64,000 nucleotides of DNA from Vitrella brassicaformis (taxonomy: Eukaryota; Sar; Vitrellaceae), in assembly GCA_001179505.1 (NCBI GenBank), contig CDMY01000366.1, positions 281,123-345,122 of the forward strand, given 5' to 3'. The notes under the pieces were generated by a model. The model was not told the DNA's origin and did not search any database. It worked only from the letters and a program-made list of their open reading frames with translations. Every line of letters starts with the position of its first letter. Positions within the stretch are counted from its first letter, which is position 1. Below, piece by piece: positions 1-12,056 of this stretch. The position numbers were made by a program, and so were the translations under genes.

Positions 1-189
1 GTGGGATGGGGAGACAGGCCGTGTGCATGCTTCTGTGCATGTGCATGCTGCTAGTTTAGTGCGTGACCTGGACAGGATCCCCTCGGGGTTACAGACACGA
101 GTCTCGTTAAACACAATAACCAACCAACCAACCAACCTGGGTAGGTTGACTGACGAACCCTGCTGGTTGGGCTACTCCAACCATTGAAT
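1..189. other. Left-edge intergenic sequence
   Basis: No gene is visible here. The stretch holds a short (CCAA)n run at about 120-137 and leads into the first coding exon of the Arg/Ser-rich gene at 190. It presumably carries that gene's promoter and 5' UTR; no recognised promoter motif was identified. Confidence 0.4.
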
Positions 190-1105
190 ATGCTGTCAAG
201 GTGAGCCGGGCAGCTAACTACACTAACCTGCTTACATCATCAACTCCACCTTTTGTTCTATGCAGCCGTTCATCGTCGGCCCTTGCATCAGAAGAGAGGC
301 CAGACCGTCGTCAGAGAGACCATCATGACGGCCGCGGGCGGCACAAACGGCGCCATAGAGCCCCTTCTCGACAGGCAAGCACAGCACAGAACGGAGAAAT
401 GCCACCCACGGAAGAGGCGGCTGCACACTCGCTCGCCCATCTCATGACATTAATTGCCTCTGTGTGGCCTGTCTGCCTGTGCAGTCATCTTCGTCTGAGT
501 CTTCTTCTTATCCTTCGAGCAGTAGCAGCAGTGAGTCGTTGTCCAGTGAGTCGTCGGAGGACAGGCGGAAACGGAAAAGAGAGCGGGGACGGTCCCATCG
601 CAGCGCAAAAGGTAGGTAGGTATTTCGGCAGGCACAAAGGCGGCGCTGCGTGGCTGCCTGTGCGGACGGATCTGATATGTGTGTATCCCTCTTTCTGTCT
701 GTCTGTGTGTGTGTGTGTGTGTCATGTGATTGATGTGTGTGTTGTGTTGTGCAGGTGGTCGCAGGCGCGTTTATGATGCTGTGAGTCCGAGCAGCTCGGA
801 TGAGCACCGCCATCGCATGAAGAAACACCGTTCACGCTCACGAAGTAAGCAGCCAATCGGTGGAAGGAAACACACCCACAGGACACATCACATTGCTAAA
901 CACACACATGGATGGATGGACACATATGTGTGTGTGTGTGTGGATGTGCCCGTGTGTCACACAGTCAAGAGCCGCCGCAAGGCCGAGAGTTCTCCGAGTA
1001 GCAGCAGTAGCGACCAACACGAGCGGCACCGACGAAAGAAATCACGCCATCACAGTAAGACAGAGGGACAACACACGTGTCCCGGCCTCTGCCACTGAGC
1101 TCTCC

Positions 1106-1138
<33 letters not shown>

Positions 1139-3534
1139 GGTTCAGAGAAGCGTTCGTCCCACCATGGTTCGTCTGACAGACGGCATGTGTCGCCAATCAG
1201 TGAGCCCACCCCTGAGGCCTCTGACAGCGGCCCAGGGCACCTGACGCACCACCCACACGAGAAGCGAGGTGCGTGTGGTGGCACAACAGACTCACAAGGC
1301 CACTCACAGGTCGATTCTGGTTATGTGTGTGTGTGTAGGCGGCTGTGGTGGTGCTAGTGCTAGTGTCGACGGTATGAGCGTGGCTGCGCATCGGCACCAC
1401 GGCAGAGGGCCACCAAGTGAGTTGTGAGTTTCGCCAGCGATGAATGCATTATTTGGTGCATTCTCTGTCTCTCTCTCTGTGTGTGTGTGTGTGTGTGCAG
1501 GTAGTGCTGCCTCTACTGACGGTCGCCATGTGCACCACGGCGCCGCCGCACCCATCTTGCCACAGAAGGCCCTGCATGCGCCTGACGATGGGACGTACCC
1601 CGGCGGCTACGCGCGGCTCAAGGGCGACGCCGTCTCTATCATGGTCAGGGAAGGCAAATCGCTCGACGTCAGCTATGGTAAGCAGGTGCACCGACGGACG
1701 GCAGCAGTGCAGTGCATATATACGCGTACACCTCTCTGTCGCCTCGCCCCCCTCTTTGTGTTGTGTGCAGCTCAGTTTCTGGCCGGCAGGAAGGCTGGCA
1801 AGGCTGCTGGTGCCACCCATCAGCCCGTTGCGCATGAGACCGTTGCTCACCCGCAGTCATTGTGGCCTCCCCAACCCCTCCCCCACCAGCCCCCGGCAGC
1901 GAAAGTGAGAGTGCGGCCCTTCCACATGTCGCGGGACCCACCCAAAAGATTCGAATTCTCCAAGCGCCCCGGAAGGTTCCTAGCCATCGGTCGTGTGTCC
2001 TATCTCTCCCCGCCCGGCGGCTGCCCCTCGTCCGGCAGCGGCACGCCACAGACACCCCAGACACCGTCGTCGACCCCCAAATCAGGCAGCCCAGGCCCAC
2101 CGCCCACCCGCTCGCCCCTCGACTATCGACCAAATCCGATGGTCCGCAAGAAGGACAGGGGCATCCTCTCGCTCGCCCCGCACCCGAACGGGACGAAGCA
2201 GAGGCCCTCACGGTCGAGGTCGAGGTCGAGGTCGCCGCTGGATCGTTCGAGGGAGAGGTCTCCCTCACCGATCTCACCTTCAGACGGGGGGCAACGTCAT
2301 GCGAATCGGCCTGTCACGGAGGAGGAGAGACGAGAGGGGGAGAGGGAGGGGGAGAGGGAGAATGAGAGAGCGGCTTCCCGCTTCACCATTGTCCGACAGG
2401 AGGAGGACATGGAAGTGGTGGAGGAGGGGGGCAAGAGGGGTGATGACGGTGCTCAGCAGCAGCAGCAGGGCGGGACGCCAGTGGCGGTGCCCGATGAGGT
2501 GACCCCGTCCACCAACACGCAGCCGTCGGCCAGTGAGAGGCAGCTCCCTCCAGCAAACGTCACCGCCATCGTCATCGACGACAACAGCGACCAAGACCAA
2601 GACCCACACAAGACGGAGGAGCAGCCTCCGCTCCCTCCCCCTATCCCTGCAGCACCGCCACCTGCCCTGTCCTCCTCACAGGCCCCCTCTGATGATCCCA
2701 CACCCTCCACACAGCCACAGCCGCCTACAGTCGTTCGGCTGTCGCCCCTGACCAAGCGGCAGCTGTCACCAATAACAGCCAAGCCGTCATTCGGCGACAG
2801 CGTCCCCGCGGTCGATGCGGCAGGTGACGGCATGATCAAAGAGGAGCCGCAGAAGACCGAAAGTGACGTCAAGGAGAAGGCTGTAGAGCAGCAGACTGGG
2901 GAAGATAGAGCGGCTTCGGGTGGCGAGATGGAGGTCGTGGAGATTGAGGAGCCGGCAACGGATGCGCGCGGGGCGACCGGACCCCCGGCCCGAGAGGAGC
3001 CGACAGCGCCCATTGACCTTCAAAACCCCACCGAGAACATTGAGGTTGCAGTGAGCGCCCATGACCCCTCAGTTGCCTACCAGCCCACTGCCCCAGCGCC
3101 ACCAGCACCACCACCACTTGTCGAGACCGCTGCTGCTGTTACAGAGGATCCCGCTATCGAATCCCTGGAGCCCCTCGTGTGTCTCGATACATGGAAAGGC
3201 TCCCCTGTGCTGCCAGAGTACGCAGGGGGCTTCGGTGAGTTCGCAGTGCTGGAGGGTCAGGGCATCGGCCGCCAGACGCTGCAGGTGCTGGGCAAGGGCA
3301 AGGGGGATGAGTGGGAGGGGGCGCTGCAGAGGCGGGAGGCCAGATATAAACGGGAGATAGCCGCTGCGCAGAGGTACGCTCGCACACAGACACGCAGACA
3401 CGCAGCAAGGAGAAAGGGGCGGCCAAATGATGCAGGCCGACAGGCCAGCAGGCAGGCAGGCCTCTGTCTGTGTGTTTGCTCTTGTCAGGCGTGCAATGTG
3501 GGTGACCCTTGTCGCTCGGAATTGGCTCACGTGA
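190..3534 (+). CDS. Arg/Ser-rich (SR-like) low-complexity protein, 10 exons
   Basis: Unrecognised protein of about 817 residues. Exons: 190-200, 266-374, 485-611, 755-844, 965-1054, 1146-1268, 1339-1416, 1501-1677, 1771-3373 and 3489-3534; the phases agree at every junction and the total is a multiple of three. The first coding exon is only 11 nt (ATGCTGTCAAG) and supplies the AG that completes a Ser codon with exon 2. The N-terminal third is Ser runs plus Arg/Lys/His (SRSSS, SSSSSSES, RRKRKRERGR, RSRSR), typical of splicing-associated SR-like proteins. The middle is Pro/Glu-rich, with an SRSRSRSRSP stretch coded near 2210-2240. The C-terminal 60 residues (GGFGEFAVLEGQGIGRQTL onward) look folded but match no family I know. 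The intron after 374 has a GC donor (CAG|gcaagc). A nuclear RNA-processing role is inference from composition only. Confidence 0.7.
1107..1137. repeat. (GT)n microsatellite in an intron
   Basis: About fifteen perfect TG dinucleotides close to the 3' end of an intron of the Arg/Ser-rich gene (next exon at 1146). Confidence 0.9.
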
Positions 3535-4167
3535 CCATCCCTTTGGGGAGCTGTTGGGCTCGGTGCTGCATCTCGGCGAGATGTCGCACGGAGTTGGACA
3601 ATTCGCTTACTGGATGGATGGCAAACGGCACATGAATTCCAAATACCTCCCGGCTTGTGTACATATGCTGCTTCCTTCCTTGGTCGAATGGTGCGTGAGT
3701 GCCGTGCGACCGACCGATCGATCATTGTCTAGTGCAGATCCTGACTGACCAGTGAGTGAAGCAACCGATGGATGCTGCGTGCTCTCTCTGTGTGTGTGCC
3801 GGACGGGCAAGTGGTTGGACCTTACGTCTTATGTCCTTTCGCAAGTCCTACGTGTGTGCGCGCATTGACTGTGGCATACACACATGCATCCATCGATTGT
3901 CGCCATAAATAAGCAAGCAGGCAGCGTCATCACAGAACCACACAACTGACAGGCTGACGCGGGCGGTCGCCAAGCAAGCTCCAGGTACCGTGGACTCTGC
4001 TCGTCGGGGAGAACACATCGCCATCCCTTGTGGGGCCGGGGGAGAGGCCGGGGGAGAGGCGGAGTTCTCACACTTCCACCAGAGACCACCATACCCCATC
4101 GAGCAAGCTTGGCGTTGACAAAAGGCCGACATACGACGCATCTCTCTCTCCCCCCCACCCAATTCAC
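3535..4167. other. Convergent 3' intergenic region
   Basis: About 630 bases lie between the ends of two convergent genes. Short ORFs here look like chance frames in GT-rich and GA-rich sequence. No RNA gene or obvious terminator was seen. Confidence 0.4.
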
Positions 4168-4941
4168 TCACTGCCTCTTCCTTCTCTTTTTTCTTTCCTT
4201 GAAGTCGCTCTTGCTCCCCTCCTGGGCTCTCTGCTGCAGCTCCCCATACTTGCGCTTACTCCACTTGTCAACCTCAGCACTCTTAAGCAGGTCGCTTAGC
4301 AGACTCTCGCCGCCCCGCCTGTTCCGCCGCCTGCTCAGCGCCCCCCTGGCGATGCTCTCCCTCCCCCCGCCCACCCCAGGCATCCCCCCCTCCACCACCT
4401 TGGCAATGTGGAAGTGAGTCGGCAGCTTCTTAGAGTCCTGGCCCTTGTAGAACCGCTTCGGGTCAGCCACACCCCGCAGACGCAAAGCCAGCAGCTCGTT
4501 CTTCACCTCGGGGGTCAGTTCCTGCTTGGGCAGGCCGAACCACTGGTCCAGCTTGTCGGCCTGCTCCTTCTTGCGCTGCTTCTGCCGCTCCTTGGTGCTG
4601 TCGAGAGGAGCGGCCTGCAGGGGGGAGGACAACGACTGCATCTGGACCACTTGAGGGGGGAGCTTGGCCTTAAGCTGCTCGATGGTTCGCTGACGCGCCG
4701 AGAGAGCCGACTGCGTGTTTGTGGCGGATGCGGGGAGGGGGTCGTCTTTGGCCGTGGTTCGTTTCTTCTTGCCGTGATAGTGCTGCAGGAGCCTGACGTT
4801 GCTGCGTAGGTCGACTGTGGTGTCATGCTGGCTGTCGTCGAGTGCTGAGATGTCGATGGCCTCAAGCTCTGGGACGCTGGTGGGGATGAGGGGACGCGCA
4901 GAAGCCGCCTTGACCTTGCCCAGATCAGATGACGCTGACAT
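4168..4941 (-). CDS. Fcf2-domain pre-rRNA processing protein
   Basis: Single-exon gene, 257 residues. The C-terminal half carries the Fcf2 signature: DQWFGLPKQELTPEVKNELL, then LRLRGVADPKRFYKG, then KLPTHFHIAKVVEGG, and finally an SLLSDLLKSAEVDKWSKRKY stretch and a lysine-rich tail (KERKKRRKRQ). Family members (yeast Fcf2, animal TdIF2/DNTTIP2 C-terminus) act in the nucleolus in early cleavages of the 35S pre-rRNA at A0-A1-A2 within the small-subunit processome. The start is placed at the ATG at 4941 (MSASSDLGKV); the open frame runs on to about 5157, but the extra residues are hydrophobic and Ser-rich, fall partly inside a duplicated upstream block, and are probably 5' UTR. The N-terminal half is variable, as is usual for the family. 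Confidence 0.88.
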   Translation of the reverse strand: MSASSDLGKVKAASARPLIPTSVPELEAIDISALDDSQHDTTVDLRSNVRLLQHYHGKKKRTTAKDDPLPASATNTQSALSARQRTIEQLKAKLPPQVVQMQSLSSPLQAAPLDSTKERQKQRKKEQADKLDQWFGLPKQELTPEVKNELLALRLRGVADPKRFYKGQDSKKLPTHFHIAKVVEGGMPGVGGGRESIARGALSRRRNRRGGESLLSDLLKSAEVDKWSKRKYGELQQRAQEGSKSDFKERKKRRKRQ

Positions 4942-5028
4942 CGGGATGAAAAAGATGCTCGAAGAGATCCACAGCGCGGGAAGAAGGGGAAAGAACGAGG
5001 AAAGTGGGAAGAATGGCGACAAGTGCCA

Positions 5029-5209
5029 AGCTCGCATGAAGCGACTAGAGGATTGAACGAATGGCTCGGGTGCACTGGCAGCGCTGGACGGTCCCGAGTA
5101 GGTGCTGTGAGGTGAAATCGATGGGTTGGTGCATTGCGCCGCACAACGCTGTTTCATCTCAGTGACACGTGATCATTAAGTAAGACTGGCATTACAGTGT
5201 CACCAGACA
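5029..5209. repeat. Upstream duplicated block, copy A
   Basis: About 180 bp just upstream of the Fcf2 gene, starting at 'aagctcgcatgaagcgac' and ending at 'gtcaccagac'. It recurs with small substitutions and one insertion at 5296-5492. Both copies share long identical runs such as 'aggattgaacgaatggctcg' and 'gtgctgtgaggtgaaatcga'. Confidence 0.85.
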
Positions 5210-5295
5210 AGAGCCGGTTGCGAAAGCGTCCCTGTCATGGGGGAAGGAACGGTTGCGAAAAGGAGGCAGATCGTCGGATCGTCCAGACGAGAGAT

Positions 5296-5492
5296 AAGCT
5301 CGCAAGCGACGAGAGGATTGAACGAATGGCTCGGGTGCACTGGCAGCGCTGGACGGTCCCAAGTAGGTGCTGTGAGGTGAAATCGATGGCTTCGTGCGTT
5401 GCGCCCCGCAATGCTGTTCATCTCAGTGACACGTACTGCAAGCACACTGAGCTCGTGTGATCATTAACGAGACTGGCATTGTGTCGCCAGAC
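5296..5492. repeat. Upstream duplicated block, copy B
   Basis: Second copy of the block at 5029-5209, in the same orientation and about 267 bp further from the gene. It carries an extra about 25 bp segment near 5431-5455 (ctgcaagcacactgagctcg) absent from copy A. Copy A lies next to the Fcf2 start, so the ancestral function may be promoter or 5' UTR sequence. Confidence 0.85.
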
Positions 5493-6204
5493 TCCATACA
5501 CTCACGCACCTCTCCCTCTAGCCGTATGTGGGATGCATAGAGATGACAGTCTGCGTGCAAATGCGGCGGGGAGGATGCATGCACTCACACAGACATCACA
5601 TGCCGTCCCCCTGTCAAAGCCGCTCTTGCTCGTGTCAGAATCGTTCGCAGATCAATCACCAGGAAGCCGCCCCGCAGGTGTAGACAAATACAGGAATAGA
5701 GAAGCCATGCGATCAGACAACAGGTATGCACAACTTGGAGAGATAGAGCATATTATGCAGTTGCAACACAGGGACTGGACTGGACATCTAGGCGACTCGG
5801 CAATCATACAGTCATACTACACCTCTCCCCCCTCCGGGCTCTGTGCACCCACGTTGACCAGCAGCCCCTTTCACTGGGCTGACAGGCTGCGTAAGGAGGA
5901 CGGAGCCTAGAGGAAGGGGACGCGCAGACATGACATCACTAACCAAGCTGCTGGTCATCCATCAACACGGACACACAAAAAGGCCATGCCCTCGTGTGCA
6001 TCTATACCTATCCATGCAGACAGAAAGCTCGATCCAGTCAGTTGAGCCCATTTCCGGCAACCCCGCAGCTAGGTGAGGTGACGCACAGACATTCCTCACC
6101 CCACACCAGCTGCCAGTCAGTCATGGGCAGCACCAGAGGCCATACTGCACGTATGCTCACAAAAGAGAATGGACGACACAAAAAGTTGTGCACAGCGGTC
6201 TGCG
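5493..6204. other. Intergenic region upstream of Fcf2 gene and downstream of RNase H1
   Basis: About 700 bases with no supported gene. A plus-strand open frame to 5910 starts with GTG, has no recognisable domain and lacks the compositional bias of the neighbouring exons. No RNA gene or tandem repeat of note was seen. Confidence 0.4.
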
Positions 6205-7682
6205 TCAGTTGGCCTCGAGGAGCTGTCGGATGCATGGGTCCTCACTGGTGGGTGCGGGGCAGGTCTTGATGGCGTCGTTGGCCATGGCGTCGGCCATGTC
6301 GTTGCCGGGCACTCCCGTGTGACTGTACACGTGGACGAACCGCAGCATCACCGGACCCATGCTCTGACGCTCCCACGACACACACACACACACGCACACA
6401 CACAAACCGATGGGTGTGGTGTAAGCCTTGGGTCGACTGATGGTACGGATTGATGATTCGAACACACCTGCACGAGCTTGTCGAGTGCCTTGATCAGGTC
6501 CTGGTTCTCGACAGCCAGCACAACACAACACATGGGAGGGGGGCATCGGTCTGGCTCGTCTCGTTGCGTCTGCATGACCTGGTTGTTGGCGTTGCGCCAT
6601 CCGTTCTGCTTCCACTTGGGCGTCCACTCCCAGACACACTTGATGGCATACTCCGAGTCAGAATACAAGACAATCGGGCAAGACGCCAGAGGCCCTTGAC
6701 TGCAAACACACACACACACGTGTCGATGAAGTGTCCGCTCCATCCTTCCCTTCCGTGGGCACCTACCGGTATGCGTGCAGCGCCTTAATGATGGCGAACA
6801 GCTCCGCCCGCTGGTTGGTCTGGCGGCCGTACAGCCGACCTCTACAAACACATAATGAATGCACACAGAGAGAGAGCCAAGTGAGCAGCCGCATGGCAGG
6901 AACAGGCCTTGCTTCGTATGCGCTCGAAGGCACCGTACCTGCCCTCGACCCCCTCGCCCGGCGCCACAAACGACCAGCCAGCCTGTGCGTTCGGTTGGCC
7001 GTTGTTGATGCACGCACCGTCCGTGAAGACGTAAGCGAAGTGAGGGAGGGGCTTGACGTGAAGAGTCATTGCAGGGCCCCGGCCGCCGAAGGTGATGTTC
7101 CCGCCTGCCGCCATGATCCATCCACCACCAATGATGGCCTGCAGCAATGGCATCCATACGTCGAAAGAAGCTTCCTTCGTGCGTGCGGTGACTGAATCGA
7201 CTCCCTCCCTGCCCACCTGCACTCGCTCGTCGCCGAAGAAGTGTCGGTCCTCGACGACAATGGCCGTGAGGGGGATGCCATTGCCATTGGCTGCATTCGA
7301 CACACGAGCCGTCACAGTGGCTATCGGACACATGAGCCCGCCTCCGTGACACTGAATAGGGAAGGAAAGACAGAAACCGGTCGCTGGCTGCGCGAGCGGT
7401 CATCACAGCACCACGTACTGCACCACCCACCTGCACGTTGACACGGTCCATGTCTTTGCGCAGCGGGTGGAGGTGCTTTGTGTTGAGCCATGTGGGAAGC
7501 GCCTCCCTCGAGAAGACAGTGCAGCCGCCGCCGGTGCTGACGAGACAGCGGATCTTGGAACCGCCCGAGAAGATGACCTCGCCGAGCATATCATCAGGAA
7601 AGTTCTCTCCGGCGACCAGCAAGCCGCCAACAGTGGAGCTCATAGAGTACGGAGCCGGGCCGTAATCGGTGGTCCCTGACAT
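6205..7682 (-). CDS. Ribonuclease H1-type protein, 6 exons
   Basis: Hydrolyses the RNA strand of RNA:DNA hybrids. Exons (minus strand, 5' to 3'): 7682-7431, 7351-6939, 6841-6767, 6699-6579, 6506-6468, 6369-6205; phases agree and they sum to 354 codons plus stop. The RNase H fold occupies the C-terminal half with the four acidic positions visible: D in FTDGACINNGQPNAQAGW, E in GRQTNQRAELFAIIKAL, D in IVLYSDSEYAIKCVWEW, and D in SHTGVPGNDMADAMA with the catalytic-loop His just before it. The N-terminal ~190 residues (MSGTTDYGPAPYSMSSTVGG...) are not a canonical hybrid-binding domain that I can recognise. An in-frame upstream codon near 7715 exists, but 7682 is the clear ATG. Typical roles are R-loop and Okazaki primer removal; the compartment is undetermined. 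Confidence 0.9.
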
Positions 7683-8180
7683 GGCGCAGGAAAGCCCAGA
7701 CAAAAAGAGCCGCAAGGAACGGTTGGGAAGAGGAATCGTCGAGACGACGAATGAAATAATGGAACAGAGTCAAAATCGGTCCCGTATTGGCCACCGTGCA
7801 GTGAAGTGGTGTTCATCATCAAGGGCAGCAAGCGGTTCACCTACTGCGCCGAGTAAGGCAATGGAGTGAATGCACAACCGCCGGTGATGAAGAGCCGCAC
7901 ATCAAACACGATGACCATCCATCCATCGATTCATCCATCGGTTGAGAGGGACAGCCAACAAAACCAAGCCAAAACCTCGCTCACAGACACACCCACGTAC
8001 GGCAGACAGGCAAGCATCGCAAGTCACACAAGGAAAGGGGCGGCCAGCCACTCCTCACTTCCAGATCCATCCATCCATCCACGCACCATCAGGAAGCGCA
8101 TGCATCACGCAGCAAACAGGCGTTGTTCAGCTACAGTGGCTAGGTAGTGAGGGTATGGCTGGCTGGTCCTGGCTAAGCGG
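7683..8180. other. Intergenic region with ATCC repeats
   Basis: About 500 bases between RNase H1 and the 3' end of the RAD21 gene, both on the minus strand. It contains short (CCAT)n runs near 7914-7941 and 8070-8085. It probably holds the RNase H1 promoter; no other feature was recognised. Confidence 0.4.
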
Positions 8181-11100
8181 CTAGAGAGGTCGGTCACTGC
8201 CTCCTGTGCGTGACGTGGTTCTTAATGTGTGGTTGTTGTGCTGAGGCGTGCCGATGGGAAACAGTTCCGGCCCGACCACGGGGTGGGCCGCCTCTTCGGC
8301 AGCCCGCTCCTCCTTCTCGGCCTCACCAGCGTCATACATACGGTCCTACACACACGCACACATATGGATGGATGGATGGGCACACAGCCAGATAGATGGG
8401 CATGGTCGGCTAGTGGTGTGTACCAGAGGTTTGATTTTGATGTCTGCGTATGGCTGTTCTTGTTTGACGTCGATGAAGCCCTTGGTTCTGAGCACCAGCA
8501 GCTCGAAGAACCCTCGGGCCACCTGATCGACCGATGCAACAGCACAGGTGTGCAGCAAGTGTGCTGCTGTGTGCTGGGGTGCTCGCTGCCCGACTGACCG
8601 TTTCGCGATTCATGCCCTTGCAGACTTTCTTGAATGAGAGGTCGCCGTCCTTAGCCTTGCTCTTGTCGGCCATCTCCTTCAGATACATCATCATCTGACC
8701 CACCACACACAGCACAGAGCAAAATCGACCACATGTTTGCATTCTCATTACGCGTGCGTGTGTCGGTTTCTTACACACCTTGGTGGTGTTTCTGGAGTAT
8801 CCGATGAAGTTCTGCTGCTGGCTGTTTTGCTGCTCCGACTCGCGGCGCTCCAACACACCCTCCGGCCCCTGACGCAACACATCAGCTAATCCACCACCAT
8901 CACCTACTGCAAAAGCACCAACAAGCAACAACAAGCACATGAAAGGACGGGCGGACGGACGTCTGCTTGGTGGCATTTATAACACACTCACCGTGGTCCT
9001 CCGGGTCTGATGGCTGTCCGTCCATCTCCTCCTCGTTGCGGCCAGGAGGGGCGGGAGGGGCCGCCGCGGCAGCAGCAGCGTCACCATCAGCTTCAGGCTC
9101 AACACCTGGACACATACATGACAGACAGACAAGGGGAGAAGAATGCAACCTAAAGCTGCTTGGCTTGCTGTGCGGATAATGCTGCCGCTATGTTATTTAC
9201 CGTTCTGCATCGGCTCCTCCTGGTCCTCATGCTCACTGCAGACAGCAGAGAGGACCACAACCACGAGAGCACCTTTCGGTCTGCGTGCGTGTGTGTTGCA
9301 TGTTGTGTGTTGTGTTTTGTGCCTACCGCAGGTCCTCCAGTCCGGCGGGCATGAAGTCGCCCAGGTCTATGTCCTCCGCGCCCTTCATGTCCATCTCGTC
9401 GTCCAGCGGCTCCTCCTTGGCCGCACCGCCTGACGGGATGTAGCCCTCCAAACGACGCCTACATGAAACACACACACGCACAACAAAGACACACGGATAC
9501 AGGGGGTGTGTAGGTGTGTGAGGTGATGTGATGTGATGTGGTCTGGTGGCCTGTGTGTACTTCTGTCCTGCGTTGATGCGTTTCAGGAGCCTCGTCAAAC
9601 GCTTGCCCAAACCTGAACGGCAGGCACAGACGGACCGAAATATGAGCATGCGGGCAGTCGTGTCCATCGCCCCCCTGTGTGTCTCACTGATCTCCATCAT
9701 GTGACGTGCTGACCGTGTATGTGTACGGGTATGGGTGGCATGAGGTCGGGGTCGATGGGGTAGGGCGGGTAGCTCCGGTCCAGGATGTCGTCACGGTTCT
9801 GTATCCAGTCCTCCGTCACGCTGCCCACGCACAGACGGACATCACACACACGAGGGGTGCAGAGCGAGCGTGTGCATGTGTGTGTGTGGTTTGCGCACGT
9901 ACGCTTGGGTCAGCATCGTGGTGGAGTCGACTTTGGTGGGCTTGTGGCGGTCGACTTTGGTGGGCTTGTCGCGGCCGCCTCCCTTCTGCTTCTGCTTAGC
10001 CGCGCCGCCCTCAGCCACAACATCGCCGTCACTACACACACCACACACAGCACCAAGTGTTCTCTTCTCCCTCTCTCTCCCTCTGCCCATGATAGGGTGT
10101 GCTGTGCTGTGCGTACACTTCTTCATCCTGGTCTAGTCCCAGATCCTTCCAGAACTCGGGCTCGTTCTCGAGGGGCGGAGGCGAGTCGTCCAGACCACCA
10201 TACATGTCCGCACCGTCGAGGTCGGGCGGCGCCATGTCCTGGAAGCCATCCTGGTTGGCCGACATGGGAGGCAGCTCGCCATCGCCTTCGCCGCGACCAG
10301 CAGGAGACTGAACACATGGGAAGCACACATGGGTTGACCGTGTGGTGTTCTTCGTGTGTGGTGTGGTGTGGTGTGGTGTGGTGTACCCTGCGATGTGCGG
10401 TGGATCCGGGAGGGGCCTCTGAGGGCGCGCCTTCCCCTACGTCGCCAAACACATCCGCATCCTGACACCGACACACACAAGAGAACACGGATCAGAGGAT
10501 GGCCCATCGTTCTGGGTGAAGTCTTTGGCTGGCGTCACGTCACCTGCAGGTCCTGCGCGGCCGCAGCTGCAGCAGCCGCCTCGCCACGAGGACGCTCTAT
10601 GTCTATGTCCATCTGTATGTACATATTGATAGACACACATGACCAATACGCAGTTCATTTGGTCTTCTCATCTGGCTTACGGCGTTGTCACCCTCCCCTC
10701 CGATGCCCTCCTGCCCTCCGCCTTCGCCGCTACCGCCACCACCACTCGCACCGTCGAGCACCTGACCAAAGCACCGAAGGGATCCATGCATGCTGCGTGT
10801 TGTGTTGCATTGTCCCATCTTGCCCACCCACCCACCGGTCCTGCATCGGGTGCTGGGGGTGATTCGCCCCCCTCTGGCTCTCCAGCAGGGGCGGCATCTG
10901 CGTCTGCATCCGCATGTGCGGCAGGCGCGGGCGAAGGTGTGCGGGGGGCGGGAGCAGCGTCCAGGTCTCCCAGTCCATCCAAGTCACCACCCATTCCGAA
11001 CTCGAAACCACCAATGTCGTCAACACCCATACCACCATCCTCAAACTCATCTGAGCACCGCAAGGTAGGTAAAGCGGGGGGTCAGGTGCGTCCATGTCTG

Positions 11101-12056
11101 TGTGTGTGTGTGTGTGTGTGGTCCGGTCCTCACTCCTGGGCAGCATGTTCATGTCGTCTAGGCCGCCCAGCAAGTTGTCGTTGGCCTGGTCCGCCAGAGC
11201 GATGTTCGCACGCTGACCACCACTGAACCATCACCAACCACACAGACGAGAACACCGCATAACCACCACAGAACACACAGCGGGGGCATTGTGCGTGGTG
11301 GTGGTGTTGTGACTACCGTGTGGCCGGTGTGGGTAGATTGGGCTGGTCGGGCACGTCCTCGAACACGTCCTCGCCGTCGAAGGGCTGCGTAGGGCCACCC
11401 AAATCCGGACCACCAATCGCACTGACACGCACACCAGACAGACACAAGACATCCATCCATCAATCTTCCGCAGCGATGGTGTGTGCTCTGTCTGTTGCTG
11501 GCTGTGCGCACTCACCGCATCTCATCGTCTTGCTCTTGCTGTCGCGACGTGGCATCCTTACGGCCGCGCTTCTCGCCATCCTTGTCGCCGCGAGACTCGT
11601 ATTGCTGACACACACCAAACACACACGATGGCCAAGAAACACCATGTGATGAGTGGAGAGGGCGGGTCAGATGACGCAGTCAGTCACCTACCTGGTTGAG
11701 CTTGTGGAGCATGTCGATGCACTCCTGAGAGGAGAGGAGGCAAATGCATAGATCCGCACAGACGCAGTCATCCTCCGCCTGTTTCCTCTCCCCCCTTCAT
11801 TCGATTTGCCATTGTGAATGCGTACCGCTTCGTGGTAGACCGTTTTTGCGAGGAAGAGCCTGGATACGCCGATGAGTGCGCTGCTGGTGAGTCTGAGGCT
11901 GCTGGACACGCCGGAGGGGTCGCTGAGGAGCTCCTCGATGGCGAGTCCGATGTCGACATCCTGCACCTCGCGCTTCTTGAGCTTCTTGTCCGACTGGAAC
12001 GCCGCCACCCACACCGGCGTCAGCGACTTGTTGCTCGTGAAGTTCAACGAGTTCAT
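8181..12056 (-). CDS. RAD21: Cohesin kleisin subunit RAD21/SCC1, about 19 exons
   Basis: Kleisin that closes the SMC1-SMC3 ring and is cut by separase at anaphase. Exon 1 (12056-11826) gives the Rad21/Rec8 N-terminal domain: LTPVWVAAFQSDKKLKKREV, then DVDIGLAIEELL, SSLRLTSSALIGVSRLFLAK and, in the next exon, ECIDMLHKLNQ. The C-terminal winged-helix domain that binds the SMC1 head lies at about 8700-8430: GDLSFKKVCKGMNRETVARG and FFELLVLRTKGFIDVKQEQP followed by YADIKIKPL. The long middle is acidic and Gly/Ala/Pro-rich, with poly-Ala (near 10560) and DEFEDGGMGVDDIGGFEFGM-type stretches, as expected of a disordered kleisin linker. It extends about 54 residues past the usual C-terminus, ending at TAG 8181-8183. 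The ATG at 12056 is chosen because it directly precedes the domain. REC8 is an alternative; the overall layout fits mitotic RAD21. Confidence 0.88.

Noticed and set aside
4942-5157. Upstream in-frame extension of the Fcf2 protein
   Set aside because: It lies partly in the duplicated upstream block, is Ser/hydrophobic and unlike the family, and a good ATG exists at 4941.
5479-5910. 143-codon plus-strand open frame
   Set aside because: It starts with GTG, has no domain and no splice or compositional support.
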